Positions 1 through 11,218 of a DNA stretch of 64,000 nt are shown here, piece after piece. Origin of the DNA: Cryphonectria parasitica EP155. Its lineage: Eukaryota; Ascomycota; Sordariomycetes; Diaporthales; Cryphonectriaceae. Under the pieces are notes generated by a model. The model ran no database searches, was not told where the DNA came from, and was given only the letters and a program-made list of their open reading frames with translations. Made by a program: the position numbers and the translations under genes. Each line of letters begins with the position of its first letter. Positions within the stretch are counted from its first letter, which is position 1. The stretch spans positions 1,330,068 to 1,394,067 of the forward strand of contig NW_024468910.1 of assembly GCF_011745365.1 (NCBI RefSeq). Direction: 5' to 3'.

Positions 1-2156
1 AAATGCTTCAAGATGCCAAACTTCTTATAGAATCCGCAAAGAATTACTTTCACATACAAAAGGTTGACTATCTCGGATTCATAATCAAGCTAGGATGCAT
101 TAAGCCACAGAAAGATAAGGTGAAAGCTGTTAGGAATTAGCTAACTCCTAGGAATGTTAGGAATATTAGATTTTTTCTCGGATACATTAACTTCTACAAG
201 CAGTTTATTAAGAACTACAGCCGGATTGCATACCCTCTTACAAATCTTACCAAGAAGAAACAGTCTTTCGAATGAACCCTCAAGGCACAAGAAGCCTTTG
301 ATAAAATCATCAAGCATATTACCTTAAAGCTGATTCTGTATAAAGCAAACCCTTATAAACCCTTTGAAGTTGAGACCAATGCATCAGAATATGCATTCAG
401 AGAACAACTTAGTTAGCGAAACAACTAAGGGCATCTAAGGATTATAAGCAACTTCTCAAAGAAGTTGAATAGCTCGGAAATCAACTATAGAATCCCTGAT
501 TAGGAGCTCATAGCAATAGTAAAAGCTTTCGAGAAGTAGCAATACTACCTCATTAGCGCACAACACTCAATCATGATTTACTCGGATCACAAGAATCTGA
601 TCATATTTATAATAACTAAGGTTTTGAATAAGCAACAAGTCAAATAAGCAGAATTCCTTTTACAGTTCGACTTCAAGATTATATACTACAAAAGCTTAGA
701 GAATAAACAAGCAGATGCTCTTAGCAGAAGATCAGACTATCGAAACGCAAATTCCTCGAATATACAGAACATCTTTGCCTAAGATAAATCAGAAAATCTC
801 ATTAATGCATATAGAGAGCTGAATACTGCCTTCAGAATTGAATCTTCGGAAAAAGATTCAGAATCAATAACTCCAGACGAACAAGATAACTACATCAAGA
901 ATGTATACAGTATACTAGCATACAAGCATCAGAGAATTAGAGCAACCTATGAATACATCAAAAGATACTGAAATCTATCAGATCTTAGGAAAAGAATTGA
1001 GAATATTCTATAATAATGCAATAGCTGCAAGAAGAATAAAGCAGAAAAACACAAGCCTTATGAATTACTGCACTCCTTACTAATACCTATAACTATTTAG
1101 CAATTCATCAGTCTAGACTTTATTATCAAGCTATCTTTCTTATGAGAACTCTTAACTAAAGTGCAATATAATAGCATTCTAGTAATAGTTTGCAGACTGA
1201 GCAAGTATGCTTACTTTCTCCTTTATAAGGAAAGCAGTATAGCAGAAGAACTCGCATATACATTTCTCAGAATAATCATCGCCAACTATAGCACGCCAGA
1301 AGAAGTAATCTCCAACAGAGATAGAAAGTTCAACTCAAAGTTTTGAACTTCGCTTATAAAATAGCTTAGAATACACTACAGAATATTTATAGCATTTTAT
1401 TCACAAATAGATAAACAGATAAAAAGAATGAATCAAGTTATTGAATAGTATCTTCAATACTATATCAACCAGGAACAGAACAACTGAATTAATCTGTTGC
1501 TTCTTGCACAATTCGCTTATAATAGCGCAGATACAAGCATAATAAAGAAATCACTATTCTTCGTACTCTACAGATATAATCCAACAGCTTATCACGAGAT
1601 ACTATCAGAAGCAGATATAGAAGCTGCGAATAAAAGAATTAAAAAGATCAAGAAAGTTCAGAAGGAACTCTAATTAGAACTACAATTCGTTCAGAAATGA
1701 ATAGTACAATATGCAAACTCCAAGAGGATTGAGAAACCAATCCTACAGAAGGGAGATAAAGCTTACCTACTTCGAAAAAACATCAAAATAATCAGATCCA
1801 GCAACAAACTTAATTATAAGAAGTTGGAACTATTCAAAATCTTACAACAAATCTTCCCGATTAACTACGAGTTAGCATTATCTCATGGAATGAGAATATA
1901 CCCAGTTTTCCACATCTTACTGCTGGAATCAGCAGCACAGGAAATACCAACAGATAACACAGCAGAAGTGGAAAACAATGAACCAGAGTATAAGGTAGAG
2001 AAGATCCTCAAGCACAGAGGCACAGATAATACAAGGGAATATCTCGTCAAATGAAAGGGTTACTCAGCAAGCGAAAATTCTTGGGAACTGCAGAAAAACA
2101 TTAAAAATGCTCAGGAAAAGATAGCTGAATATTGGAAAAGGAAAACCAGCACCTAA
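1..2156 (+). pseudogene. E1: 3' part of chromovirus pol (RT end, RNase H, integrase, chromodomain)
   Basis: This is the decayed pol of a Ty3/gypsy element entering from the left edge. It begins in the RT thumb and continues through RNase H (the TNASEYAF-type stretch near 370-410 replaces the usual TDAS motif), the integrase HHCC and core region (about 880-1650) and a chromodomain (about 1985-2120, EYKVEKILKHRG). The frame is cut by many TAG/TAA/TGA codons, most explained by C-to-T or G-to-A change of Gln and Trp codons, so it cannot make active enzyme. The terminal TAA (2154-2156) overlaps the stop of the opposing aORF by two bases. The order and the close match to E8 make the family assignment firm; only single-residue calls are uncertain. 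Confidence 0.9.
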
Positions 2157-2799
2157 GATGATCGCTCCACCCCGGAACGAGAATCAGGCGCTGCAGTTTC
2201 ACTCTCCAGAAGGGAAGGCCAACCAGACATGCTAGGATCAAAGGCTAAGGAACTCCAGTCGATAACCTCAAGATGTCCCTGAGACATCAGACAAGTCTTC
2301 TCTTTGCAAAGATTGCGATCCTCCTCATCAGCGAACCCCTCCAAGGAATTGAAACTACAACGAATCATTTCTGCAGCACGCTCCTCCAACAGCCTTCGCT
2401 GTTTCCGTACACAATCAAGACAAGCCTGCGACGCCAGCAAGGCTTGTAGGGCAGCAGCGTTTGCTAACTCTGCCTCAGCCTCCTCGCTCAAAACCTTGCG
2501 CTTTTCACGAATCAAACGCCCCGCTGAAGAAGAAAATCAGTAATCATAAAGAACATCAAGAAACGAAGAAACCAACCAGCAGAGGCCGAGAAACAACCAG
2601 TATCACAGCTCTGATTCAGAGAAACACACTCCTCACAACGAGAAGAGTTTTCAGCAAAACAATAGAAAGCCCCCATCTCCCAACAATGAGCACAAGCAGG
2701 CATTTCAATACCAAAAGCAGAAATAAGCTCAGCAAGACGATGATGCTCTTGAGTTTTCATCGAATAACTAGAACGCGATTTGTTAATTCTGTTCAACAT
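2153..2799 (-). CDS. E1 aORF: intact two-exon antisense Cys-rich protein
   Basis: The gene reads toward pol from near the 3' LTR. Exon 1 is 2799-2577 and exon 2 is 2523-2153; a 53-bp intron (2524-2576) has an ACTGAT-type branch region and ends TTCTTCAG. The spliced product is 197 aa with no internal stop, although the pol beside it is ruined. Six cysteines near residues 36-68 are spaced C-x2-C-x7-C-x7-C-x2-C-x6-C, close to the fungal Zn2Cys6 pattern but without its usual basic run. An Ala/Glu/Arg-rich helical stretch follows (about 76-130), then an acidic tail with a DWSSL motif. The stop shares two bases with the pol stop. Function is unknown; a regulator of the element is an inference. The ATG was chosen because the same MLNRIN start recurs in E10 and E8. 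Confidence 0.72.
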
Positions 2800-2891
2800 C
2801 TTGATTAGGAAGGCATAACCATATATGCAAATAACTTGCCCGGATACTTACGGAAGATTGTTAGAAACAATGATCAATAGAAGGAAGATAA

Positions 2892-3355
2892 TGTTATAAC
2901 CCATCCAACATGCAGATTACCAGCCAAGACACCCGGAACAACTATCCAGAAAGACAGAGAAGGATTCAACATCTCAAGAACTAAGGCTTATATAAGCAAG
3001 GGTTAGGATTACAGAATCAGGATGGATCAGTAGCTGATCCATGATAATCCGGATCAGTTGGATCACCCAGGTGATCCAAGGGATCCAACAACCAATACTA
3101 CCAACAGAACTGAAGAGCTGGATATATAAGGACACATTCATTCCCATTAGATAGATCTCGTACATAGCTCTTCAGTTGTTAATCTAAGTATTCAGTTTCA
3201 AATACTGAGTAGCTCCAAAGGCAGTGAATACTTGCATTGCTTATCGAGACTTGTACAGTTCTGTATTCAAGGACTTGACACTTTGATACCGCTCTTGTTA
3301 GCATAAACCCCTTCGTGTACTTAGGAATCTTCGGATTGCTGCAGTGCTCATTACA
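2892..3355 (+). repeat. E1 3' LTR (family 1, GGATCA cassette type)
   Basis: The LTR starts TGTTATAACCCATCC and ends CAGTGCTCATTACA, preceded by a purine-rich tract (AGAAGGAAGATAA). The U3 holds two perfect inverted repeats: GGATCAG/CTGATCC (3024-3040) and GGATCACC/GGTGATCC (3060-3077). A TATA box (ATATATAAG) follows near 3120. The flank TCTAT (3356-3360) is the expected right target duplication; its partner lies outside the window. The same U3 type is found only in E10. Confidence 0.9.
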
Positions 3356-5005
3356 TCTATAAACAAGATATTCAATTCATATTGTTTTCTTATTCCATTC
3401 AATACCGAAGGGAAACTTTCCTGTAAGCTTGTTGAGTATGTTATTCATGAGAGACCTTAGCGGATCGCTAGATCGTTTGTCTTAGCTGAATCCTTCTGTT
3501 GTCTGAGAAGTGTTCTTAGCATCATTCAGATATTTGTGCCAATACCCAAGAGGATACCATCCCTTATCCATGTCCCTGATTATAGTGCTTGGCATAGGTA
3601 ACGAAGAATGATGAAGAGTGCTGTTGCTAAGTCCTTCCTCCAACGCCTGAATGCTCTGTTTAGTAACATCGGAGCAGTTTAAGTTGCTGCTGCTCACAGT
3701 TGTGCTAAGCATATACTCTCGCTCTGCTATCGCTATCTGCCTGTAGCGCCTAAGTTTCTAAGGAAACTATTCTGAACCTTTCTTATTCGAGAGGTATATT
3801 AAGCAGTTGTTGTTATAATAGAATATTCAGCTGAGACTTCCATAATTAATAGAGTTCGATACTTGCTCCGAGGGAATGTTTTTGCTCAGTTGATTGGATT
3901 CCTATTATTGAGCAATATTCATCTGGCATTCTTTCTGAACTAGTTGCTATTTGTTCATTCAGGGTTGATAGCAATTGCATGCTATGTATCTCTGTTTGTT
4001 GCAGTTGTAGCAAGTAATACTATTCTTCTTGCTATACTGCTTGTTAGCTGTATCGAGCTTTATGAAACTAGCGTGCATAGTGCTGCTCTAAGCTGTACTG
4101 CTCTGTTAATCGCTATTCTTATATTAGAGTTTCTTGCTTATGCTAGCTGGAAATCTTCAAGTCTAGCTTTCTCCCTTCTTAAACTTCTCTATCTATTGTT
4201 CATATAGATAGTTATCAATGCAGATTGCTTGATTAGAGAATATTGTAAAGTCTTCTAGCTAATTCTGCTTGGAGATTTCATTCTTAATATCATTCTTAAA
4301 TCCCTTGTAATAGTATTTCATAAGATTCTTATCTTTCTACAGGAGTCTTGCTGAGAGCTGTTTAAATCTAACTATATAAGCTGAAGCTGACTTAGTCTGC
4401 TTGAGGTTTATAAGCTGCTAAGCTGTAATGCATTTCTCATTAGGATTATCAAAGGTTTTCTTAAGAGCTTTTTCAAAGCTTTCAAAAGAATTAAATATAT
4501 TCTTAGTATCTTGAGTATGTACATCAGAATTATTCTGATGCTCCAAGTGGTTGTACAGAGAAGGCTTGTATTAGATAAGAGCATTCTTTTCGAGATGAAT
4601 CTCTGCAAGAATAATCTTTTCAGATTTCTTAGTAAACTGAATTATATAGTGCAGAAAGTATGCTCTGCAATGAGTGAGAAACTCATGCAGTATCTTCTAA
4701 TTGCTATCATATATAGCGAGCTTATTCATCTTGTATGCTTTTCCAGCGCTACTAATGATTACAGAGATAGTTTACGCCTGCTGAGCATGTTGGGCAAGCT
4801 GAGCCTGTTAGTTAGCGATAGTAGCGCTCTGAGCCTGCTGTTGTTCGCGCAGATCCTGGATACGCTGAATAAGCTGATATATCTGATTAATTAGTTCTTT
4901 CTGAGTAAGAGCATACGAGAACAAAGGGATTTCTGGAGGAGCTATTGTATTCCGTATTGCTTAAGAGGATAATACTGAACTGTTCTTGAATAAGAGTTGT
5001 TAAAA
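3356..5005 (-). pseudogene. E2: gag-side internal fragment, minus strand
   Basis: Read on the minus strand this is chromovirus gag, matching E8 gag: an N-terminal region next to the 5' LTR, a Leu/Gln-rich middle, the zinc-knuckle region (about 3960-4020) and the Ser-rich region (about 3480-3720). The initiator ATG has become ATA (near 4945) and Gln codons have turned into stops, so it is dead. The part farther from its 5' LTR was cut off by the insertion of E1. Hydrophobic ORFs on the plus strand here are shadows of gag. Confidence 0.82.
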
Positions 5006-5462
5006 TGTAATGAGCACTGCAGCAATTCGAAGATTCCTAAGTATACGAAGAGGTTTATGCTAACAAGAGCAATATCGAGGTATCAAGTTCTTGAATATGG
5101 AACTGTACAAGTCTTAATAAGCGATGCAAGTATTTACTGCCTTTGGAGCTACTCAGTATATAAGACTGAATACTTAGATTGATAACTGAAGAGCTATGTA
5201 CTGAATCTATCTAATGATAATAATCGTGTTCTTATATATCCGGCTCTTCAGTATGGCTTACTGTCTGGCAGTGCTCCACGGATCACTGCGGTGATCCGGG
5301 TGAGCCTGGTGAGCTGTGCTCCTGGTGCTCCTGGTGATCCACCCCTGTATCTTTTCTCCTGGGTTATGTAATCAATGCTTTGTCAGAACATCGGGTTCTT
5401 GACACCTGGTCCTTGTTGCTCGTGACCTGTTCCGTGACCTGCATGTTGAATGGGTCATAACA
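5006..5462 (-). repeat. E2 5' LTR
   Basis: Reverse-orientation LTR, TGTAATGAGCACTGCAG to GGGTCATAACA on the plus strand. Its U3 cassette differs from its neighbours and contains GGATCAC-TGCG-GTGATCC (5280-5297). Flanked by E2 gag on one side and E3 gag on the other, so E2 landed inside E3. Confidence 0.88.
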
Positions 5463-6839
5463 TGAATCCTTTCTCCAACGCCTGAATGCTCTATTTAATA
5501 ATATCGGAGCAGTTTGAGTTGTTACTGCTCATAGCCATGCTGAGCATATATCCTCGCCCTGCTATTGCTATCTGCCTGTAGCGCCTAGATTTCTGAAAAA
5601 ACTATTCTGAATCTTCCTTATTCAAGAGGTATATTAAGCAGTTATTATCGTAACAGAATGTTCAGCTAAAACTTCTGTAATTAACAGAATCTGATACTTG
5701 CTTCAAGAGAATATTTTTGCTTAGTTGATTAGATTCCTATTGCTAAGCAATATTTATTTAGCATTCTTTCTAAACTAGTTGCTATTTATTCTTTCAAGAT
5801 TGATAGCAATTACATGCTATATATTTCTGTTTATTGCAGTTATAGCAAGTAATACTATTCTTTTTGCTATACTGCTTATTAGCTATATTAAGTTTTATGA
5901 AATCAGCATGCATAATGCTGCTTTAAGCTATACTGCTATATCAATCGCTATTTTTGTTTTAAAGTTTCTTACTCATATTAGCTAAAAACTTCTAAATCTA
6001 GCTTTCTTCCTTCTTAAACTTCTCTACTTATTATTCATATAAATAGTTATTAATGCAGATTGCTTAATTAAAGAATATTGCAAAGTTCTTTAGCTAATTC
6101 TGCTTAGAAATCTTGTTCTTAATATTATTCTTAAGTTTCTTATAATAATATTCCATAAGATTCTTATTCTCTTATAGAAATTTTGCTAAGAGCTGCTTAA
6201 ATCTAATCATATAAGCAGAAGCTAACTTGGTTTGCTTGAGATTTATAAGCTGCTAAGCTATAATACATTCTTTATTAAGATTGCTAAAGATTTTCTTAAG
6301 AGCTTTCTCAAAGCTTGTAAAGAAATTAAATATATCTTTGATACTCTGAATATGCATATCGGAATTATTCTGATACTTCAAATAATTATATAAAGAAAGC
6401 TTGTATTAAATAAGAGCATTCTTTTCAAAACGAGTTTCTGCAAGGATAACTTTCTCAGATTTCTTAGTAAACTGAGTTATATAATATAGAAAGTATGCTC
6501 TGCAGTAGATGAAAAACTCATGCAGTATCTTCTAGTTACTATTATATATAGCAAGCTTATTCATTTTATATACTTTTCCAGCGCTACTGATAATCGCAGA
6601 GATGAACTGCATCTGCTAAGCTTATTAAGCTAGCTGAGCTTATTAATTAGCAATAGTAGCGCTCTAAGCCTGCTATTATTCGCACAGATTCTGAATATGC
6701 TGAATAAGCTAATATATCTAATTAATCAGTTCTTTCTGAGTAAGAGCATGCGAGAACGAAGAGATTCCTGGAGAAGCTATCGTATTCCGTATTGCTTAAG
6801 GGATAATACTGAACCGTTCTTGAACAAGAATTATCAAAA
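5463..6839 (-). pseudogene. E3: gag fragment, minus strand
   Basis: A second, more AT-rich copy of the same gag, ending abruptly at the E2 LTR. It covers the zinc-knuckle region and the N-terminal half up to its own 5' LTR. Every long ORF on the plus strand (for example 5779-5985) is a mirror of gag. Heavy transition mutation marks it as RIP-inactivated and probably older than E2. Confidence 0.8.
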
Positions 6840-7290
6840 TGTAATAAGCACTGCAACAATCCGAAGATTCCTAAGTATACGAAGGATTTATGCTAATAAG
6901 AGCGATATCAAAGTATTAAGTTCTTGAATACGGAACTGTACAAAGTCTGATGAGCAATGCAAGTATTTACTGCCTTTGAAGCTACTCAGTATGTAAGACT
7001 GAATACTTAGATTGATAACTGAAGAGCTATGTACTGAATCTATCTAATGGCAATAAACGTGTTCTTATATATCCTGCTCTTCAGTATGGCTCACTGGGAT
7101 CGCTGGCGAGCTTAGCGATTCAAGGTGTGAAGCTCATTGGGATCGCTGGCAAGCCTAGCGATCCTCTCTCCTTTACAACCCTAACCCTGAGTATGTAATC
7201 AGTGCTTTGTTAGAATGTTCGGATTCTTGACACCTGATCCTTGTTACTTGTGACCTGTTTCGTGACCTGCATGTTGAATGAGTTATAACA
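6840..7290 (-). repeat. E3 5' LTR (two-unit GATCGCT cassette)
   Basis: LTR of the same U3 type as E5 and E6, with two tandem cassette units of about 43 bp (GGGATCGCTGG...CTAGCGATC). Plus-strand left end TGTAATAAGCACTGC, right end GAGTTATAACA. The sequence to its right is not chromovirus. Confidence 0.87.
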
Positions 7291-8144
7291 TATTTATTAA
7301 AAGCAATCTCAACAGAATAAGAAAGAACATATCAGCCTTTGCTCTAAAGGATTTCAGAACAAGTAAAGCATCCAGCCTAGTTTTATCAAAACAACAGTTC
7401 CAAGAAAGCACAGCTCCAGCTAGCCCAATCTTGCATTTATTAAGAGAATGTAGTATCAGCTCAGAGTTAAATCAACTTCCATCCGGAACTTCTATCAATC
7501 CTTACTTCTCCTCATCTCGAGAAACGCCTATCGATTCAGAACTAACAATCAACCTATTAATGCAGCAAACAGCTAAGCCTGAACGTGCTACCAAAGCTCC
7601 ATTGCATCAGAAACTGAGAAGCAGCAATATCATGCTTCCCAGTTTTCCTAATAGATTTCAGAAGCTTCGTATGTCTCTATGGAATAAGCTTCATAGCCTT
7701 AATCCTATCAAGCTCTTAGTAGATTCTCCGAACTGAACAGGATTCGATTATGCTATTAAGATAGATATGTATGAAGCAAACTGCAAAAGGATCCGTTGAA
7801 TAAGAATGCAGAATCAGAAGAGAACTGCTGCTGCTGCTGCTGCTCGAGCAGAGTTTGAGAGCAGACGGGAATAGAGAAGAGATTAATATTAGGATCTGTC
7901 TAGATTATACTCATATTACGAATGAACTGAAGATAAATACTAATATTCCTGCATTGATTTGAATAATAGCTCAAGTAATAAGAAGAGATATAAGGATTGA
8001 ATTGGGGAGGATAGTTTGGTTTGCAGTATTTCCTTTAGCAGTTTGCAATGAATTCCTTATTTCTTTTACTTCTTCTCCCTCTGATCAAACCTAGCATACC
8101 ATTGGACTTATTGCAACTTTGGAAGAAAGTTGCTGGGGGAGAAC
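7291..8144 (+). other. Internal fragment of an LTR2-family element, with polypurine tract
   Basis: This AT-moderate stretch matches no part of the family-1 element. It contains a plus-strand ORF of about 150 codons (7278-7736; its first codons lie in the E3 LTR) rich in Ser, Leu and Lys with no motif I recognise, and a (CTG)6 run at 7825-7842. It ends in GCTGGGGGAGAAC directly before an LTR2 copy, as a polypurine tract precedes a 3' LTR. I infer it is the 3' interior of an LTR2-family retroelement whose 5' part was lost when E3 inserted. No RT or integrase was seen, so the parent may be non-autonomous or simply truncated. Confidence 0.4.
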
Positions 8145-8468
8145 TATTGTAGTAGCCAGGGTGGTAGTCCGTGGAACATGGAGTATAGTGAATCAAGAGT
8201 CCTCATACATATAAAGGATACCACTCACTTTTCAAATTCTTTAGCTATAAGCAATAAAAGAAAAAAGCATCCTTTCTCTTCTTTTCAATTTTGAACTCTT
8301 TGGACAGATCTAAGACAGGTTTTTCATCCTGTTCTTGCGCTCGTATAGCCTTAGTTTGCTATCCTCATCTGTATAAGCACGCTTAGGTTGCACAAGCCCT
8401 TGCTCATTGCTTCAGCAGCTGTTTGTCCCTTTTTCTTTCGAGGGCAACGGCGCCCTAGTTCTGATTCA
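8145..8468 (+). repeat. LTR2 copy 1 (3' LTR of the fragment to its left)
   Basis: About 320 bp, related to the TGTTGTGGTGGCCAGGG...TAGTTCTGGTTCA repeats at three other places in the window; here the ends are mutated to TATTGTAGTAG and CTGATTCA. It has a CATATAAAGG TATA-like box. A purine tract precedes it, supporting its identity as an LTR in plus orientation. Confidence 0.75.
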
Positions 8469-8600
8469 ATAACTATCTGTATGAACAATAGATAGAGAAG
8501 TTTAAGAAGGGAGAAAGCTAATCTATATAGCAATCATAGCTAAATATCAGCAAAAAGTTTCAATCTCAAAGCTAGAATAAAAGCTTTTAACAGAGCATAG
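8469..8600 (+). pseudogene. Gag fragment (probably E4) between two LTR2 copies
   Basis: The 132 bp align with the region of family-1 gag just before the zinc knuckle (compare 48985-49110), in plus orientation. It is trapped between LTR2 copies 1 and 2. Its strand agrees with E4, whose integrase resumes at 10151, so it may be the remaining gag of E4. Confidence 0.55.
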
Positions 8601-8921
8601 TGAACCAGAACTAGGGCGCCGTCGCCCTCGAAAGAAAAAGGAACAAACAGCTGCCGAAGCAATGAGCAAGAGCTCGTGCAACCCAAGCGTGCCTATACAG
8701 ATGAAGACAGCAAACTAAGGCCACACGGGCACAAGAACAGGGTGAAAAATCTGTCTTAGACCTGTCCAAAGGGTTCAAAATTGAAAAGAAGAGAAAGGAT
8801 GCTTCCTTGTTTTTTTTATAGCTAAAGAATTTGAAAAGTGGGTGGTATCCTTTATATGTATGAGGACCCTTGACCCACTGTACTCCATGTCCCACGGACT
8901 ACCACCCTGGCCACCACAACA
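8601..8921 (-). repeat. LTR2 copy 2, flanked by ATAG
   Basis: Reverse LTR2, TGAACCAGAACTAGGGCG to GGCCACCACAACA. ATAG at 8597-8600 and ATAG at 8922-8925 form a 4-bp target duplication, as expected of a solo LTR. GC-rich compared with its surroundings, so little affected by RIP. ATAG also follows copy 3 (10151-10154), leaving the alternative that copies 2 and 3 are the two LTRs of one short element. Confidence 0.78.
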
Positions 8922-9834
8922 ATAGCTGAAATGCTTTCTATGTTCTGCAGAAGATAATATTGTAAAGATTAAGAGAATTTAGATGCTTAAAAGAGATTTA
9001 GTTTGTAAGTAGAGCATATATAAGATCTGTTTTATAATAAATAATAAGAGATTAAATTAGTTATTCTATATTATATTGGAATTTTCTTTATTAATAATTC
9101 TGCTAATTAATAGAAGCATTTTTAATTAAATATAAGATATTAATTAAAGTTTAATATTAGATAATATTATTATAATTCTCAATCTTTATTTCTTATATAT
9201 ACTAATAATTTCTTATTTTTATTTTTTTATATTCTTTGCTTTTGAAATAATGCAATTAGCAAGCTTTTAATTTAAAGAATTAATATAGCTAGATATATTC
9301 AAATAGAGCATATTAATCGAATTATTATAAGAAGTATAAATCTTATTAATTATATTACTTTTTTCTGTAGAATATTATTTACTAAAAGCATTTTATTCTA
9401 TAATTTAATTATAAATCTATATTTAATATAATTAAACTTTCTGCTGCAGCTTATACAGATTTAAGCTATATTAGCTTCTATATAGAATTATTAATTGATA
9501 TAAGAAATATTAGAAAAAGGAATTCATTTCTTTATAATATTAGCTTGCAAGCTTAATGCATTATTTACTAGCTTGCAACTAGAACTTATATTACTTCTTC
9601 TCTATCTACCCATCTCCTCTCTACGAGAGATCTCAGGCATGACTCAGAGTTCAGATATAATGTATAGCTTGTTATATAAGCATAATAGATAAAAGAAATA
9701 AAAGAGCTCAGCAGGGAAAAAGAGTGCACCTGTTTATAGGATAAACTTGCTGCTCTTACTGATTCTCACAAACTGTAATGCAAACAGCTCTGAGCTACCA
9801 GCCTGAACAGCTAAGTCCATACTTACTGCATCAT
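8922..9834. other. AT-rich unassigned block between LTR2 copies 2 and 3
   Basis: Very AT-rich up to about 9600, then more balanced up to 9834. No coding signal survives and it matches neither family-1 gag nor pol by eye. It could be the interior of a short LTR2 element whose LTRs are copies 2 and 3, or RIP-erased older DNA. Confidence 0.4.
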
Positions 9835-10150
9835 TGAACCAGAACTAGGGCGCTGTTGCCCTCGAAAGAAGGAACGAACAGCTGCTGAAGCAATGAGCAA
9901 GAGCTCGTGCAATCCAAGCGTGCCTGTACAGATGAGGACAGCAAACTAAGGCTATACGGGTGCAAGAACAGGGTGAAAAACCTGTCTTAGATCTATCCAA
10001 AGAGTTCAAAATTGAAAAGAAGAGAAAGAATGCTTGATTCTTGCTTATAGCTAAAGAATTTGAAAAGTAGGTGGTATTCTTTATATGTATGAGGATTCTT
10101 GATCTACTGTACTCCATGTCCTACGGACTACTACTCTGGCCACCACAACA
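9835..10150 (-). repeat. LTR2 copy 3
   Basis: Reverse LTR2 of 316 bp with clear ends TGAACCAGAAC and CCACCACAACA. The left flank (TCAT) and right flank (ATAG) differ, so this is not a simple solo LTR. Its right neighbour is the E4 integrase. Confidence 0.78.
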
Positions 10151-10730
10151 ATAGCATATTAGCATATAGATATTAAGAAGTTAGAGTAATTTACAAATGT
10201 ATTAGAAAATATTGGAATTTGCTAGATTTTAGAAAAAGAATTAAAAATATTCTATAATAATATAATAGCTGCAAAAAGAATAAAGCAAAGAGATACAAGC
10301 TTTATAAATTACTATACTTCTTATTAATACTTATAACTATTTAGCAATTTATTAATTTAAACTTTATTATTAAGCTATCTTTTTTACAAAAATTCTTAAT
10401 TAAAGTATAATATAATAGTATTTTAATAATAGTTTGTAGACTAAGCAAGTATACTTACTTTCTCTCTTATAAGAAAAGCAGTATAGTAGAAGAATTTGCA
10501 TATATATTTCTTAGAAAGATTATTGCTAACTATAGTATGCTAGAAGAAGTAATTTCTAATAAAAATAGAAAGTTTAATTTGAAATTTTGAATTTTGCTTA
10601 TAAAATAGCTCAGAATATACTATAGAATATTTATAATATTTTATCTACAAATAAATAAATAGATAGAAAGAATGAATTAAATTATTAAATAATATCTTTA
10701 ATATTATATTAATTAGAAATAGAATAATTG
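10151..10730 (+). pseudogene. E4: integrase remnant, left piece
   Basis: Heavily AT-biased copy of the integrase zinc-binding and core region (compare 52745-53320). It stops at AATTG and resumes at 26429 with the same five bases, showing that E5 is inserted here. Nothing is translatable. It is the most eroded layer, as expected for the oldest copy. Confidence 0.82.
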
Positions 10731-11218
10731 TGTAATGAGCACTGCAGTAATCCGAAGATTCCAAAGTATACAAAGAGTTTATGCTAACAAGAGCGATGCT
10801 AAGTATAGGCCTTGAATACGGAAATACAATGAGTAATCGTGCAAGTATTCACTGCCTGTGGGGCTATCAGAGTAAGAGAGTAATCTGATACTTAGATTGA
10901 TAACTGAAGAGCTATATACTGAATCTATCTAATAGTAATGAATGTATAGTTATATATTTTGCTTTTCAGTATGAATTGCTGGAATTGCTGGCAAGCTTAG
11001 CAATTCAAGGTGCAAAGCTTGCTGGGATTGCTAGTAAGCTTAGCAATTCAAGATATAAGGCTTGCTGGGATTGCTAGCAAGCTTAGCAATCCTTTCTTCT
11101 TAACAACTCTAATTCTGAATTATGTAATTCTACCTAATATTCGGCATTAGATCGTAATATCTAATTCCTTTATTAGTAGAGCTTATTCTGTAATCTGCAT
11201 ATTGAATAGATTATAATA
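10731..11218 (-). repeat. E5 3' LTR (488 bp, three cassette units)
   Basis: Reverse LTR, matching in length the 488-bp 5' LTR of the same element (25941-26428). The U3 carries three tandem cassette units, RIP-mutated to AATTGCT...AGCAATT. Flanked on the left by AATTG (10726-10730), which is repeated after the partner LTR. Confidence 0.88.

Noticed and set aside
2974..3165. Short ORFs inside LTRs (2974 minus, 59357 plus, 11992 plus, 18958 plus)
   Set aside because: They sit in U3/R of LTRs, differ between subtypes in length and sequence, and overlap promoter palindromes.
3944..4207. Recurring hydrophobic ORF, also at 5779, 17676, 49230 (minus) and 57533 (minus), looking like a small membrane protein
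   Set aside because: It is always exactly antisense to the gag zinc-knuckle region; Cys, Asn, Gln and Lys codons read backwards give Leu, Val, Ile and Ala.
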